Assembly: GCA_002205965.3 (NCBI GenBank)
Contig: NADL03000070.1
Span: 1-64,000 of the forward strand
DNA: 64,000 nucleotides
Direction of reading: 5' to 3'
Source: Kappaphycus alvarezii
Lineage: Eukaryota; Rhodophyta; Florideophyceae; Gigartinales; Solieriaceae
Shown: positions 21,267 to 31,129 of the stretch, one piece after another
Layout: each line of letters opens with the position of its first letter
How positions within the stretch are numbered: position 1 is the stretch's first letter
Notes under the pieces: generated by a model
Told to the model about the DNA's origin: nothing
Seen by the model: only the letters and a program-made list of their open reading frames with translations
Databases searched by the model: none
Translations under genes and position numbers: made by a program

Positions 21267-21337
21267 TACCACGACTGTGGGCTGGAGTGCCAGTCGTTGG
21301 TAAGCACCACCTGTGGGCTGGAGTGCCAGGTGCGTGC
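21267..21337 (+). promoter_or_regulatory. Twin stem-loops with identical loops in the Gypsy-A leader
   Basis: Hairpin 1 has stem ACGACTG/CAGTCGT (21271-21277 with 21291-21297), extended by TACC/GGTA. Hairpin 2 has stem CACCTG/CAGGTG (21308-21313 with 21327-21332), extended by GCAC/GTGC. Both enclose the same 13-base loop TGGGCTGGAGTGC. The stems differ but each still pairs, which suggests selection for structure. The place, just after the primer-binding site, is where retroelements keep packaging or dimerisation signals; that role is inferred. Confidence 0.6.
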
Positions 21338-21828
21338 AAGTAGTCCAGTTCTGCAGGGAGAACTAGATAGGCTGCTAGGTATCTTCGATATCTTCGCCTA
21401 CTTTGATTTTGGTTATTCTGCGCCGAGTCGCCTACGTATTCTCAAATAATCCTCTCGACTATTGGCTGTTAGCTAGGTCGACCGACTGGGACAAGGATTC
21501 GAGTAACGCGCTTAGGTTTGATCAGGTAGGAGCAACCTCATTTGGGTAGTGGGAAAGAACTTAGGTTCTGTGATTGAGAAGTATCTTTTGGTCGGCTCGA
21601 GATCTTTTCTTATAGGGTAAGGACACCGAAGGGTCTTTAACAAAAGACTGGTGGGGATATCCCGAACAGATATAGATCACCGTAACTCCCGGGTGTGGGT
21701 TACGAAGAGTTTGTATCACTCTCTTGCGGGAAGAGGACCCGTCGCCAAGGGACGGCTCCCTAAAGTATCAAGTGGATAATAAGTCAAGAGAGAAAAATTG
21801 AATAGAAGAAGAAAAAAGGTTGTGAAAA

Positions 21829-22629
21829 ATGTCGTTCTTGAAGCCGAATAAGCCAGAGCAGTTCAAGGGCACTCGGGATAGGCTCGTCGTGGAAACCTGG
21901 TTGTACCAGCTCGAACAGTACCTTACGCTCGTTCAGATGCAAAATATGGATCTAGCACTGAACGATAGAGCTAGGATTATGTATGCTACAACCTTGTTTA
22001 CGGGCACAGCTGCAAGTTGGTGGTTCATGAAAGTTGCCTCCAATGCAGTTCCAGATTCTTTTGATGAGTTTAAGAATTTGGTAAGGGCTGAGTTTATACC
22101 CGCTGATAGTGTTCGACGTGCAAGAGACAAGCTGAGGAGTTTGCATCAGAAGTACTCTGTTGCAGCTTATCTCTCAGAGTTTAGAAACGTGGCTCTGAGC
22201 ATCCCTGGTATCTCAATGGATGAAATGCTAGATAAGTTTATCTCCGGACTCAAGCCACAGGTTAGGCTAGAAGTCCTCAAGAATAATGTTACAAACGTGG
22301 AAGAAGCTGCCCGAATCGCTCTGAATGTTGACAGTGCTTTACGTGGATCTGGAATGTTCTCTAGGTTTGGTGAACAGTCGAGTTATGTTCCAAGCCAGGC
22401 TCCCGTTCCTATGGAGATCGGTAACGTGGAGAAGAGGTACAACAGTGGTCAAAATCGAATCAGGAATCGTCGATTTGACAAAGATAAAGAAAGGTTGTAC
22501 AGAGAGAACCGCTGCTTTGTATGTCACAAAGTAGGTTGCAGGCCATGGAAACATAATGACCATAAGGAAAGTAAGATTGCATCGAATAATGCTCAAGTTA
22601 TTGACAGTGGTCTAGAGTCGGAAAACTAA
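21829..22629 (+). CDS. gag: Gypsy-A gag
   Basis: 266-residue structural protein that would form the virus-like particle. After a short N-terminal segment (FLKPNKPEQFKGTRDRLVVE) comes the Retrotrans_gag capsid domain at about residues 20-170, with the typical TGTAASWWFMKV and FRNVALSIPGISMDEMLDKF stretches. A linker with [10 protein letters not shown] follows, as in gypsy gags, then one zinc knuckle-like segment, CFVCHKVGCRPWKHNDH, in which the usual Gly/His spacing is altered. The frame is intact from ATG to TAA. The next frame (pol) overlaps the last 25 bases in the -1 register, so a -1 frameshift could make a Gag-Pol fusion, although I see no canonical slippery heptamer. Confidence 0.9.
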   Translation: MSFLKPNKPEQFKGTRDRLVVETWLYQLEQYLTLVQMQNMDLALNDRARIMYATTLFTGTAASWWFMKVASNAVPDSFDEFKNLVRAEFIPADSVRRARDKLRSLHQKYSVAAYLSEFRNVALSIPGISMDEMLDKFISGLKPQVRLEVLKNNVTNVEEAARIALNVDSALRGSGMFSRFGEQSSYVPSQAPVPMEIGNVEKRYNSGQNRIRNRRFDKDKERLYRENRCFVCHKVGCRPWKHNDHKESKIASNNAQVIDSGLESEN

Positions 22630-25600
22630 GAGGTCCGCCGAAAGGAAAAAGCGCTCCGGTTGGACCAAGTATGAGTGACTTTAATCGTCTTGTTGCAGAG
22701 GTAAAACAACTAAGACAAAGTATACAGAGTCCAGTGTTGAAAGAAGAGATTTGCACTGGTGATAGCTCTGAAGTTGAGAAAAGTCAAAGAGATCATGCGA
22801 TAGAAGGTTTGAAGACTAGTTTGGAGTCCAATACTATCGTTAATTGTCATGAAGACGACATCCAGGTCAAAGAGGAAGATATTCCAACCGAGGAATTAAT
22901 CTTACTTGACGGGACGCTAAATAATGTGAAAGCGTCTGTCCTCAAAGACGACGGATGTAATACAAACGTAGTATCTAGGGACTTTGCAGTTCGAAACAAA
23001 GAAAAGTTTCGATTTAAGAATGTCAAAGCCACTGTGAATCATTCGAGCAAGAAGTCAAAGGAGAAAACGTCGGAAGTTATCCTGGGAGCTACATTGAAGA
23101 TTGGTTCCTATCTGTTCACGTCCAATTGGGTCGTTGCAGATTGTAGATATGATGTGCTTCTAGGAATGCCATGGCATGTTGCCAACAATCCAGATATTGA
23201 TTATCAGCGCCGGGTTGTGAAGGTTAACGATGACGTGCTCCCGATAGTAGAAGATATTCCGATGGAAGTAAGAGTAACAAACATTGGAGTTAAGAAATTC
23301 CGGAACATGATTAGGAGAAAGAATCATGGGAGAGATTTCAATGTTTATCAACTGATCAATGCGAATGAGATTAAGTTGAAAAAGCCCTCTGCAATCAATA
23401 GTCAGAAAAATGCTAGTCTGGAAAAGCTGTTGTCTAAGTTTAAGGATGTCTTCAAAGGGAAACTACCAGCTGGACTACCACCAAAGAGAAGTGTGGATCA
23501 CGAAATTGAGGTTGAGAAAGGTTCTAAGCCACCTCATCGTCCATTGTTTCAGTTATCCCCAGCGGAATTGAAAGCTGCAAAAGAATATGTGGAAGATTTG
23601 CTGAGAAATAAGAAGATCAGGCCAAGTAAGTCACCGTATGGGTCACCGTTATTCTTCGTCCAAGAGAAAGACAAATTGAGAGGTGTGGTCGATTATAGAG
23701 CACTTAATCGAATCACAAAAAGAAATAATGCGCCCTTGCCTAGGTCAGATGAGATGTTTGACAGACTTGGTGACGCAAGAGTCTTCTCAAAGTTGGACTT
23801 GAAGACCGGTTTCCATCAGATACGGGTGAAGCCTGAGGACATTGAAAAGACTGCGTTCAATACGAAGTACGGACAGTTTGAGTATCTTGTAATGCCAATG
23901 GGTCTATGCAATGCTCCTGCTACTTTTCAGTCACTGATGAACCGTATCTTCTATGACTGTATTGATGTCTTCATGGTTGTGTACATCGATGATCTTCTCA
24001 TATTCAGCATGGACGAAGAAAGCCATCTCAAGCATCTGGAAATAGTGCTAAGTCGCCTGCAAGAACATGAGCTTTATGTTTCTCCAAAGAAATGTGACTT
24101 TCTGAAAACGGAGATTGAGTTCTTGGGCTTCATAGTCGGTAAAGATGGTCTTCGTGTTAACCCAGAGAAAGTTGAGGTTTTGAAGACATGGCCGAAGCCT
24201 AAAACGGTGACAGAGATAAGGAGTTTTATTGGCTTACTCCAGTTCTTCCGCAGGTTTATTCCGAAGTTTTCGGAAATAGCGGCTCCGTTGACAGATCTGA
24301 CGAAGAAAGATATCGGTGTTGGTAAATGGAATGACAAGTGTGATGTTGCATTCCAGAAGTTGAAAGAAGCCATCACCCAAGCCCCTATTCTTGTTGCCCC
24401 GGATTGGAACAAGAGTTTTAGAGGACATGTGGATGCCTCACAATTTGCGGTTGGAGGAACTTTAACGCAACTAGATGGAAACGGAAAGGATCGTGTTATT
24501 GCATACTATTCCAAAAAGTTGTCTCCTACTGAAAGATATTATTCCGCAAATGATAGGGAGCTTCTCGGTTTGATATCTTTTCTTCAAAGGTTCAGATGTT
24601 ATTTGGAAGGTTCATCATTTGAGATTATTACTGACAATCAAGTCCTTAAGCATCTATTCACTAAGCCTAAATTGAGTCGAAAAGAGGCAAGGTATATCGA
24701 AACGCTTGGTAACTTTGGAATATTTCCAATTACCTTGAAGCAAGGAAAGATTCATGTGCTTGGTGATGCTTTATCAAGAGCTCCTCATGTAATTAGCTCT
24801 AAGGATATGGATAACCCTTCCATTAATGAGGTGGAAGTGTTATCTATTGATCTTGACGATATCCTTAGTAGGTTATGATGATGATCAGTTCTTTGGACCT
24901 ATTGTTAGAGCCTTGGATGGAAATTGGCCTTCTGAGACTAAAGTACAGCTTGAAAAGATAATTCATATGTTTAGGCGAGAGGGAAAACGACTAATGTATG
25001 GTAGGAAGCTTTGTATTCCAAGGAAGAGTGTTTCGGATATATTGCAGTTAGCACACGATTCGAAGATAAGTGGACATTTTGCTTTTGCTAAGACGTTATC
25101 GAGACTCTCAAACTATCACTGGAGACATAAGACACGTGATGTTCGAAACTACGTTCAGGGATGTCTTCGATGTCAGCAAGCAAAAGATTCGAATCAGAAG
25201 AAAATGACAGTTCCCACATCTCTAGAGATGCCAGATGGGGATCTTTGGCTACTGACTTCATTGTTCACCTTCCAAGGACTAAGAATGGAAAAGATGCAGT
25301 TACGACATGGGTTGATCGTCTTACAAGAAGAGTTCATTTCATTCCTTGTAATGTGAATGAAACAGCAGTGGACGTCGCTAATTCGTTCTTTAGCAACATC
25401 TTCAAGCTCCATGGTTTACCCGATAATATTGTTTCCGACAGGGACCCGAAGTTTACTTCGAAGTTCTGGGAAAATGTTATGAAGCTTTGCGGAGTTAAGT
25501 TGAAGATGTCCACCAGTCGTCACCCACAGACAGATGGTGCGTCTGAGATTATGAATCGTATGGTTGAGAACTACTTACGATGTTATTGCTCGTATCATCA

Positions 25601-25979
25601 GAATGATTGGGATGAATTGTTACCTGCTGCTGAGTTTGCATACAACTCTTCTGTGACTGAAGACTTGGGAATGTCGCCGTTCGAAATGGACTTGGGATAT
25701 AATCCAAAGGCACCTCTTGATATGATTTCAGGAGCAGAGACACCAATTGAAAGCGTTGAAGAATTTAAGGCACGACTGCGAAACTCCTTGGAAGATGCTA
25801 AGTTCTCGTACAGAGTTTCTAAAGCTAGGCAATCTGCAGTCTCTTCTCAACGGTATCAAGCTCCTCAATATCAAGTTGGATCGAAAGTATGGTTAAATAA
25901 GTCTCTGTTTACGGATTTGTATTCCAGATCGCAGGCAACGCAGAAGCTGACGGCTAGAAGATATGGTCCATTCAGTTAA
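22605..25979 (+). pseudogene. pol: Gypsy-A pol (protease, RT, RNase H, integrase) with two frameshifts
   Basis: Open upstream to 22605; first ATG at 22671. Counting from that ATG, a retropepsin region shows LKDDGCNTNVV (residues 91-101; Asp-Asp-Gly where Asp-Ser/Thr-Gly is usual) and YDVLLGMPW. The RT has LRGVVDYRALN, FSKLDLKTGFHQI and YIDD at 438-441. RNase H shows VDAS (Asp 588), NDRELLGLI and TDNQVLKHL. Near 24875 one extra base moves the frame. The next part (24826-25356) carries the HHCC zinc finger of integrase (HDSKISGH ... CLRCQQAK). Near 25238 a lost base restores the frame, and 25161-25979 holds the D,D,E core: ATDFIVHL, VSDRDPKF and HPQTDGASEIMNR. The protein would copy and insert the element. 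The two compensating single-base changes could be real mutations or sequence errors. Confidence 0.88.
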
Positions 25980-26322
25980 TTGGAAAGAACGCTTTGAGGT
26001 TGGATCTACCTAATCATCTCAAGATCCATCCTGTTGTTCATGTAATTCACACAACTCCATATAAGGACCAGCCTGCTGATATTGCGCTGCCTATGCCTGA
26101 GCGACCCGATCCAATATGCCTGGAGGAGAAGAACAAGTCGTTGACCGATATATAGGAAGAGAGGAAGAGGATATCAATTCCTCACTCTAATGAAAGGAGC
26201 GCCAACTCATGAAGCTGAGTGGCAGCCATTTTGTGGACCGAGACGGTACGGTTACGGAAGTTTGGCACAAGTATATCGTGGAAAATGGCATACTTCCAGA
26301 ATATCATTGACGAGGACGTCAA
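25980..26322 (+). pseudogene. Degenerate chromodomain tail of Gypsy-A integrase
   Basis: Short frames carry the usual order after a gypsy integrase: GKNALRLDLPNHLKIHPVVH (the post-core hydrophobic box), then PICLEE ... VDRYIGRE, then THEAEWQPF and DRDGTVTEVWHKYIVE. This matches the chromodomain pattern of chromoviruses (EEYEVExILxxR ... YLVKWKGYP.HE.TWEP). At least three frame changes are needed, so a working domain is not encoded. The domain would guide integration to marked chromatin. Confidence 0.55.
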
Positions 26323-26323
26323 T

Positions 26324-26342
26324 AGAGAGGAGGTGGGAATAG
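26324..26342 (+). other. Gypsy-A polypurine tract
   Basis: AGAGAGGAGGTGGGAATAG directly abuts the 3' LTR. It is purine-rich except for two T, as expected of the plus-strand primer. Confidence 0.7.
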
Positions 26343-26703
26343 TGTAACAATCTAGTGTTTACTAGAATGTTATGGACGCCTCTTGAGATATGCCAGCAAT
26401 GCTATTTAGCGTGGCATTTTTATTTTTATTTTGCGTGTAGAATTTTATTATGCATTGCTGTAATGCATCTAGACGTTTCGGATTAGTGTTCTAGAGTATT
26501 TTAGAGCACATTAGACGCGTCCAGTTAGTTTATTTGTAATGTGTGTTTTTACACCCATTGAGGGGGGTACAAAGCACTATATAAGAGGTCGTAGATGCCG
26601 AGTAGCGGCAGGAACAACCAACAAACATTTTTCAACATCGATCAAAGTCAACATCTGAGTTTATTTCAACTGTCTTCCTTTGCCCAACTATTCTTCCGTT
26701 TCA
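26343..26703 (+). repeat. Gypsy-A 3' LTR
   Basis: 361 bp, TGTAACAATC to CGTTTCA, near-identical to the 5' LTR. Downstream bases CTAC match the imperfect target duplication TTAC at the left side. Confidence 0.93.
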
Positions 26704-28060
26704 CTACCCAGCGCAGCAGTTGTGGAAAAAGGGAAAACGTTTGGGTGTTTTACTGTTGGAAAATATTTCCGACCTATCCCATGGTTTTCCAGACAACCGC
26801 ATTGTGGAAAATGCGTTTGAACCGCTTCGAGAAAAGCAGATCGACTGCAAAGGTTAAACGCGTTCTTAAGATCTACTGAAAGCAGCGCAAATTCTGATGA
26901 GTTGCCAACTGTATTAACCATTCGTCGGACGGCGTGCACAATAGTGTCGGCCCCGGCCTCGTCGCAATGCCAACTTGGATTGGTTGTAGGTAGGTCGCCG
27001 CCTTTGTAGAGGATTGTGACATGAGGCAGCTACTCACCAAACGTCTCAGTGTCTCGCCTACGGCGATGGGACGGGGCGTCATGTCTGCCTTAGCAAGCGG
27101 GGTGAGTGGTGCTCCCGCGATCCACGGAGCCAGAGCGGGAGGCGCTTTTCCGGCTGCTAGGACATTGACGAGTTCGGTAAGCGAATGCAGCATTCTCCAC
27201 GGGAGGAGGAGGACGGAGCGCGTAGCAACTCGTCGAGGTGGGAGGGCGAAGGCCCGAGCCGCCGGGAGCGGAGCCAGGTTTGAACGAGCGGACTGCAGAA
27301 TGACCTCTTCCGTGGTGATTTTGGTAGGGGGGGATGGAAGCAGGCGGAACGAACTTGGGCCCGTGGGCTAACGGGGTTACCTGTGGGTGTTTTCCACGGA
27401 GTGCGTCAGATACGGCTTGTGTTGCCGGAGGACGCCGAGTGAGTTTAGTGCTTGCGCCGCCTTTCCGTAAGCGCCCTCTCTGGCAAGGCTCAACGCTCGT
27501 CTGATGTTGGCCTGCTTTTGTTCTGACCGTGACAGCTTTTTCGAGGCCCTGTAGGTGCACTGGGCAAGCGCTGATTGCCAGAGGGTATCGTATTGTCCCG
27601 CGTTCCATAGTCTTATCCGTTCCCTGAATATTTCTGCATTGGTGTGAGCGCTTGCGTCGCCATCGTCGTTTGGGAGTTGCCAATCCGATGTGTTACAGAG
27701 CATCACTGAAGGGAAGAGAAAGACTTTGCTTAGTGCATCCGACGCGCCGTCCTGTCCCGCGTTACACCTGTGCAGCTTCTTGTAGAGCTTTTGAGAGAAG
27801 TTCACTGAGGGCAGGCCGGAACTGTGTCGGATATGACAAATCACCGGTATGTGGGTTGTGAAAACCTGATCAGTCGGGCAACGGTTGCGCGTGGTTGCTT
27901 GAGGGGTTTTTGGATTTCTGCGGCAGGCCACTGAGGAGCGGGATTGTCCGGTGTGGTCGAAATATTTATGTGAGCGCCTGAGTTGCTCATGATTCTCGGT
28001 AAGCCAAGCGCTCACTGCACCGTCCATAGACTTTGCATAGTCTCTGCTACAGGGGCGAAA
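26704..28060 (-). pseudogene. L2 N-terminal half and RT motif A
   Basis: Pieces on the minus strand. The N-terminal frame (27377-28027) begins MDGAVSAWLTENHEQLRR and holds RIRLWNAGQYDTLWQSALAQ and LAREGAYGKAAQALNSLGVL. Then PGSAPGGSGLRPPTSTSC matches the SAPGPSGLRxxHL box before the RT, and ALAPWIAGAPLTPLAKADM with RPIAVGETLRRLVSSC is the finger segment. Motif A follows as LLSVDLKNAFNLCSRSAFLE. Just after it, a 72-bp LINE tail interrupts the frame and then the Gypsy-A insertion. Several frame changes separate the pieces. I assign no function beyond that of a LINE polyprotein. Confidence 0.8.
26730..26801 (-). mobile_element. 72-bp LINE 3'-tail insertion (copy c)
   Basis: It is flanked by TTGTGGAAAA on both sides (26720-26729 and 26802-26811). 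Removing the insert and one repeat restores the L2 RT codons for THFPQLLRWV. The insert is the 3' terminal part of the same LINE family, in the same orientation as L2. It is an extreme 5'-truncated retrotransposition product. Confidence 0.85.
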
Positions 28061-28157
28061 TTTGGGGTGTTTTTAATGCATGAAAAATATGGTCAGCTGT
28101 TCCCAAGGGATGTCGTGATGGTAAAGGCTTACAATGTAAAGGGTTGGCGGGAAGTTG

Positions 28158-28410
28158 TCAAAAAACGCTAGAAACTGACGGGAGGCCGGCCAACAGGCAC
28201 GCTGCATTGGACATTACTGCTGCTGCGGCATGACGCTGTGTTAAGATTTCTTTGGACCTTTGCGTAGGTCTCCCTTGCCCTCGTAGCGACGTTGCGTGCG
28301 ACGTCGTGCTACAGTAGCTTGACAGCCGCGGAACTTTGTCGGTGTATGCGATATGAATGGGTTGTGGGTTGTGAAGATTTCTTTTAGAGGGGCAGAGACT
28401 GTTCACAAAG
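28158..28410 (-). pseudogene. LINE fragment L4, N-terminal piece joined to coding end
   Basis: A minus-strand frame. The upper part (28328-28406) equals the sequence that opens L3 at 30001-30085 (GAACAGTCTCTGCC ... CGACAAAG). The lower part codes RHAAAAVMSNAACLLAGLPS, the C-terminal end of the family. In full copies these parts are some 2 kb apart, so this is an internally deleted copy. No tail sequence follows the stop. Confidence 0.6.
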
Positions 28411-28662
28411 ATCAGGACCTGTCTATCCACCCTCGTCGGAGCCCTGCTAGCGCTCGCGAGGGATTCCTCATCCGGATCGCCCCTTTCCCACACCTCGGTC
28501 ACGCTGCCCTACCTCCACCTCAATAACGAGATCGTTTCGTCTCGGCATGATCTCCCAGGAGATCATTACATAAGCATGATCACCCAAGAGATAATTAAAA
28601 ATTCGAAATTTTCGATTGAGATAACCGTTGGAAAAATCAAGTTTGCACGTCAACTAACAATA

Positions 28663-29526
28663 GAGAGCTTACGCACAAAGAATTCAGAAATAAAACTGCC
28701 AAAATTCAGCAATAGAATTACAGTAATAGAATTACAGTCTGTAATTCAACTGCAGAATTCTGGAATAAAGTCGTGAGGTAAATTGCTGAAATGTGCCAGT
28801 TGGTGAAGACCCGTGAGAAATGGTTGTGAGAAATTAAGATCGTGCAGTAGGAGTTTTCGCGCCAGTTCTTGAAAAATAATTGGGATAGGTAGATCCAAAT
28901 AATAATAAATAGTTCCAACTTGAATAAATAAATAAATGCCACAATCGGACTTAGAATGAATAATGAATAGAAAGCCAAATTTAATAATAATCTAATCGAG
29001 GAGAATATTTCGATATCCCGAGGATGTAAAAATATTTCTAACAACCTAGACTACTTACACTCTACACCAGGGTGAACCTGCTACAAAAATCAGGTGAGCC
29101 GTTCAATAATTTTGGTAGACATAATTTAGGCTCAGCAATAATTATTGCAGTATTTTCCAGGTAAGCAATCATCCAGATAATAATTTTTTGGTAGCATAAA
29201 TTCAATAATGATAGCCTGTATAATATAAAAACCCAACTGTAGGACATAAAAATTATTTCACACTGAATTCAGCATAAAATAGTTCCAGTGTAAAATAGAG
29301 AAAATTATTCCTTGATGATTCATAATAAATATAAATTGTGGGCCTCAATAAAAATATTGCTCCACGATTCAGTATCACTGTAGGACACCGGGATAGAGAT
29401 TAAAATATTTGGTCAATTTTCACAGTTCATGCGTAAACACGTTTTCAAATTTCAGAAAATAATTTCAGAAATACTTTTCGGAAATTTCTGAAGACCTTTC
29501 AGAAATCTGTTTTTGCGTAAGCTCAC
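28663..29526. mobile_element. 864-bp MITE-like element in the left arm of T2
   Basis: Its ends are GAGAGCTTACGCA and inverted GTGAGCTTACGCA (12 of 13 match), flanked by TA on both sides. The interior is AT-rich with no coding potential, and the right end has four TTTCAGAAAT-like words, as in H1. The right arm of T2 lacks it and gives the empty site. The end sequence TTACGCA and the TA flank tie it to H1, so an H1-type transposase probably moved it. Confidence 0.8.
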
Positions 29527-29702
29527 TAATGCTGGCAAATAGGACTTTCCATCACTGGTAACATTGCTGGCACCAAGTCGTCGCTTGGAAACGGCTTCCC
29601 GCAATACAAGACTACTCGTTTAACGAATCCGAGTTTCAGAGGCTGTTTGTTGGCACTGGAGGGTCATTGCGGACAATAATAACGAAGACGGTCGGGTGGC
29701 TG

Positions 29703-30001
29703 TCTAGTTAGAGGTACAGTCATTCGCAGCCCGATCAGAGAGGACAAGCAGTTATTATCGCGGAAAGTGTTTCGATTTGGTTCCTCAGTATTTGAAAGGT
29801 GCGTTCGGCTATCCCCGGTTTATGCTATCGCGGAAGGTTAGCGAAAGAGCAGTTTTTAATCACTGGCATGGATTAGGTTGTCCTTGAGCATATACTTTTG
29901 GAGGAGGTGGACTAAAACACACCCGTATCGGTTTCAGATGACCTAGCTCCCGCAGCTCCAAACCGGAGGCCCCACATCGCATTACCGAACCCCGATCTTT
30001 G
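29703..30001 (+). repeat. Fold-back repeat, left arm (~300 bp)
   Basis: Inverse of 31797-32093. Shared words (left strand): ATTATCGCGGAAAGTGTTTC, AGGTTAGCGAAAGAGCAGTT and GTATCGGTTTCAGATGACC-like. A 1.8-kb loop with LINE L3 separates the arms. Confidence 0.85.
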
Positions 30002-30300
30002 TGAACAGTCTCTGCCATCTCTAAAGGAGATCTTCACAATCCAAACCCCAGTGTTGTCGCATATACCGACAAAGCTCCGCGTTTGTCTAGCAGAGACGTA
30101 TGCAAAGTCAACGGACGAAATAGTGAACGCTTGCCTTGCTTAGAATTCACGAGCAACTCAAGCGCTCGCAAAAATATTTCTGTTCCCAGCAGTTATGCTT
30201 ACGAAAATTTACTCGTCAGATTCCTACTCGAGTGAATACCGATGGCACTCTACTACGGACAAAATGAGGAAAGAATATATTTATGGAACGCGGGGCACTT

Positions 30301-30548
30301 TACGACAATAGGACACTGGACACGTACGGAAAGGTTCGGGGGGTTTTGATGCGAAGGCACGCCGCAGCAGCCGTCATGTCCAATGCGGCCTGCTTGATGG
30401 CTGGCCTGAAGGTAGCATTTTAGGGAGCGTACTTTCTTCCCCATTATTGTGTCGATATATACTTTTTGAGTTGATTGCGGTTGTCTTGAAAACCATGGGA
30501 TAGACCGGATATATCTTCCAAGAGTAAAACACCCAAACCTTTTCCTCC
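30301..30548 (+). mobile_element. 248-bp 5'-truncated LINE insertion (copy d) in L3
   Basis: Against the uninterrupted L1 sequence (18.87-18.92 kb), L3 has an extra segment between CGGGGCACTT and CTTCACAAC. The insert codes the last residues RHAAAAVMSNAACLMAGL, then stop, 3' UTR and tail ending CCCAAACCTTTTCC. CTT is repeated at both sides; the longer duplication is imperfect. Confidence 0.75.
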
Positions 30549-30619
30549 CTTCACAACACTATGGGCGCAAGCACTCGACCAGCCCAAAAACCGCGCTGGA
30601 CCAGCTAGTTTCACTTCGG

Positions 30620-30684
30620 TTGTCTTGAAAACCATGGGATAGACCGGATATATCTTCCAAGAGTAAAACACCCAAAACTTTCCC
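30620..30684 (+). mobile_element. 65-bp LINE 3'-tail insertion (copy e) in L3
   Basis: It is flanked by CTTCGG on both sides (30614-30619, 30685-30690). The L1 relative at 18.82-18.86 kb reads CACTTCGGACCAGCAACAGG without the insert, a clear empty site. The insert starts TTGTCTTGAAAACCATGG and ends CCCAAAACTTTCCC. Confidence 0.88.
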
Positions 30685-31129
30685 CTTCGGACCAGTAACA
30701 GGTCAATATAAAAAGGGCGACCAGTAAGGCTTTCTTGCAAGTTATGCAAGATCTTGCTCCTAGCTCCTAATAAGGAGCTAGGAACATGCGACGCAGTTGC
30801 AGATGCCCGTCGGAGGTGGTCGACCTCTTGCCTGTCGTCTAGGATTATCCCGTCCAGTGTAATTTGCTCGCAAAATACACTATCGCAAAAGACTTTGACG
30901 GACGGAATCAATGAGGCAGTGTAAAGACCGAATTCCCCTTCGAGATTCCAGGAGACAGGCGTTTCGCGCATGTATGGCCCCCCCCGGGAGCTAAGGAGTG
31001 GGTGCATTGTCCCCCATGCCCCGGACTCCAGACAAGCATTGAACCTCGAGAATTCTCGGTTTGGCTGCAATACTACTATTAAGTCCCACTTGTACACCCT
31101 GGCACGCCATGCCCGAGAAGTAATTACCC

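Larger units (their letters stand above)
20868..26703 (+). mobile_element. Gypsy-A, nearly intact Ty3/gypsy retrotransposon
   Basis: 5.8-kb plus-strand element with two ~360-bp LTRs differing at only a few positions, so a fairly recent insertion. Order: 5' LTR, primer-binding site, leader, gag, pol (protease, RT, RNase H, integrase), degenerate chromodomain, polypurine tract, 3' LTR. It lies inside LINE L2. Two single-base frame changes in pol and decay near the 3' end make this copy unlikely to be autonomous. Confidence 0.92.
19138..28060 (-). mobile_element. LINE copy L2 (YHDD family), split by Gypsy-A
   Basis: Minus-strand element whose N-terminal half lies at 28060-26704 and C-terminal half at 20867-19138. 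Gypsy-A (20868-26703) is inserted between RT motifs A and B. Joined across the insertion, codons run ..LLRWV into MYCYNDP without loss, with an imperfect four-base duplication (TTAC left, CTAC right). Coding length would be about 3 kb. It ends with SNAACLSTGLPATF at 19138. No 3' tail is seen; L1 lies directly beyond. Confidence 0.75.
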
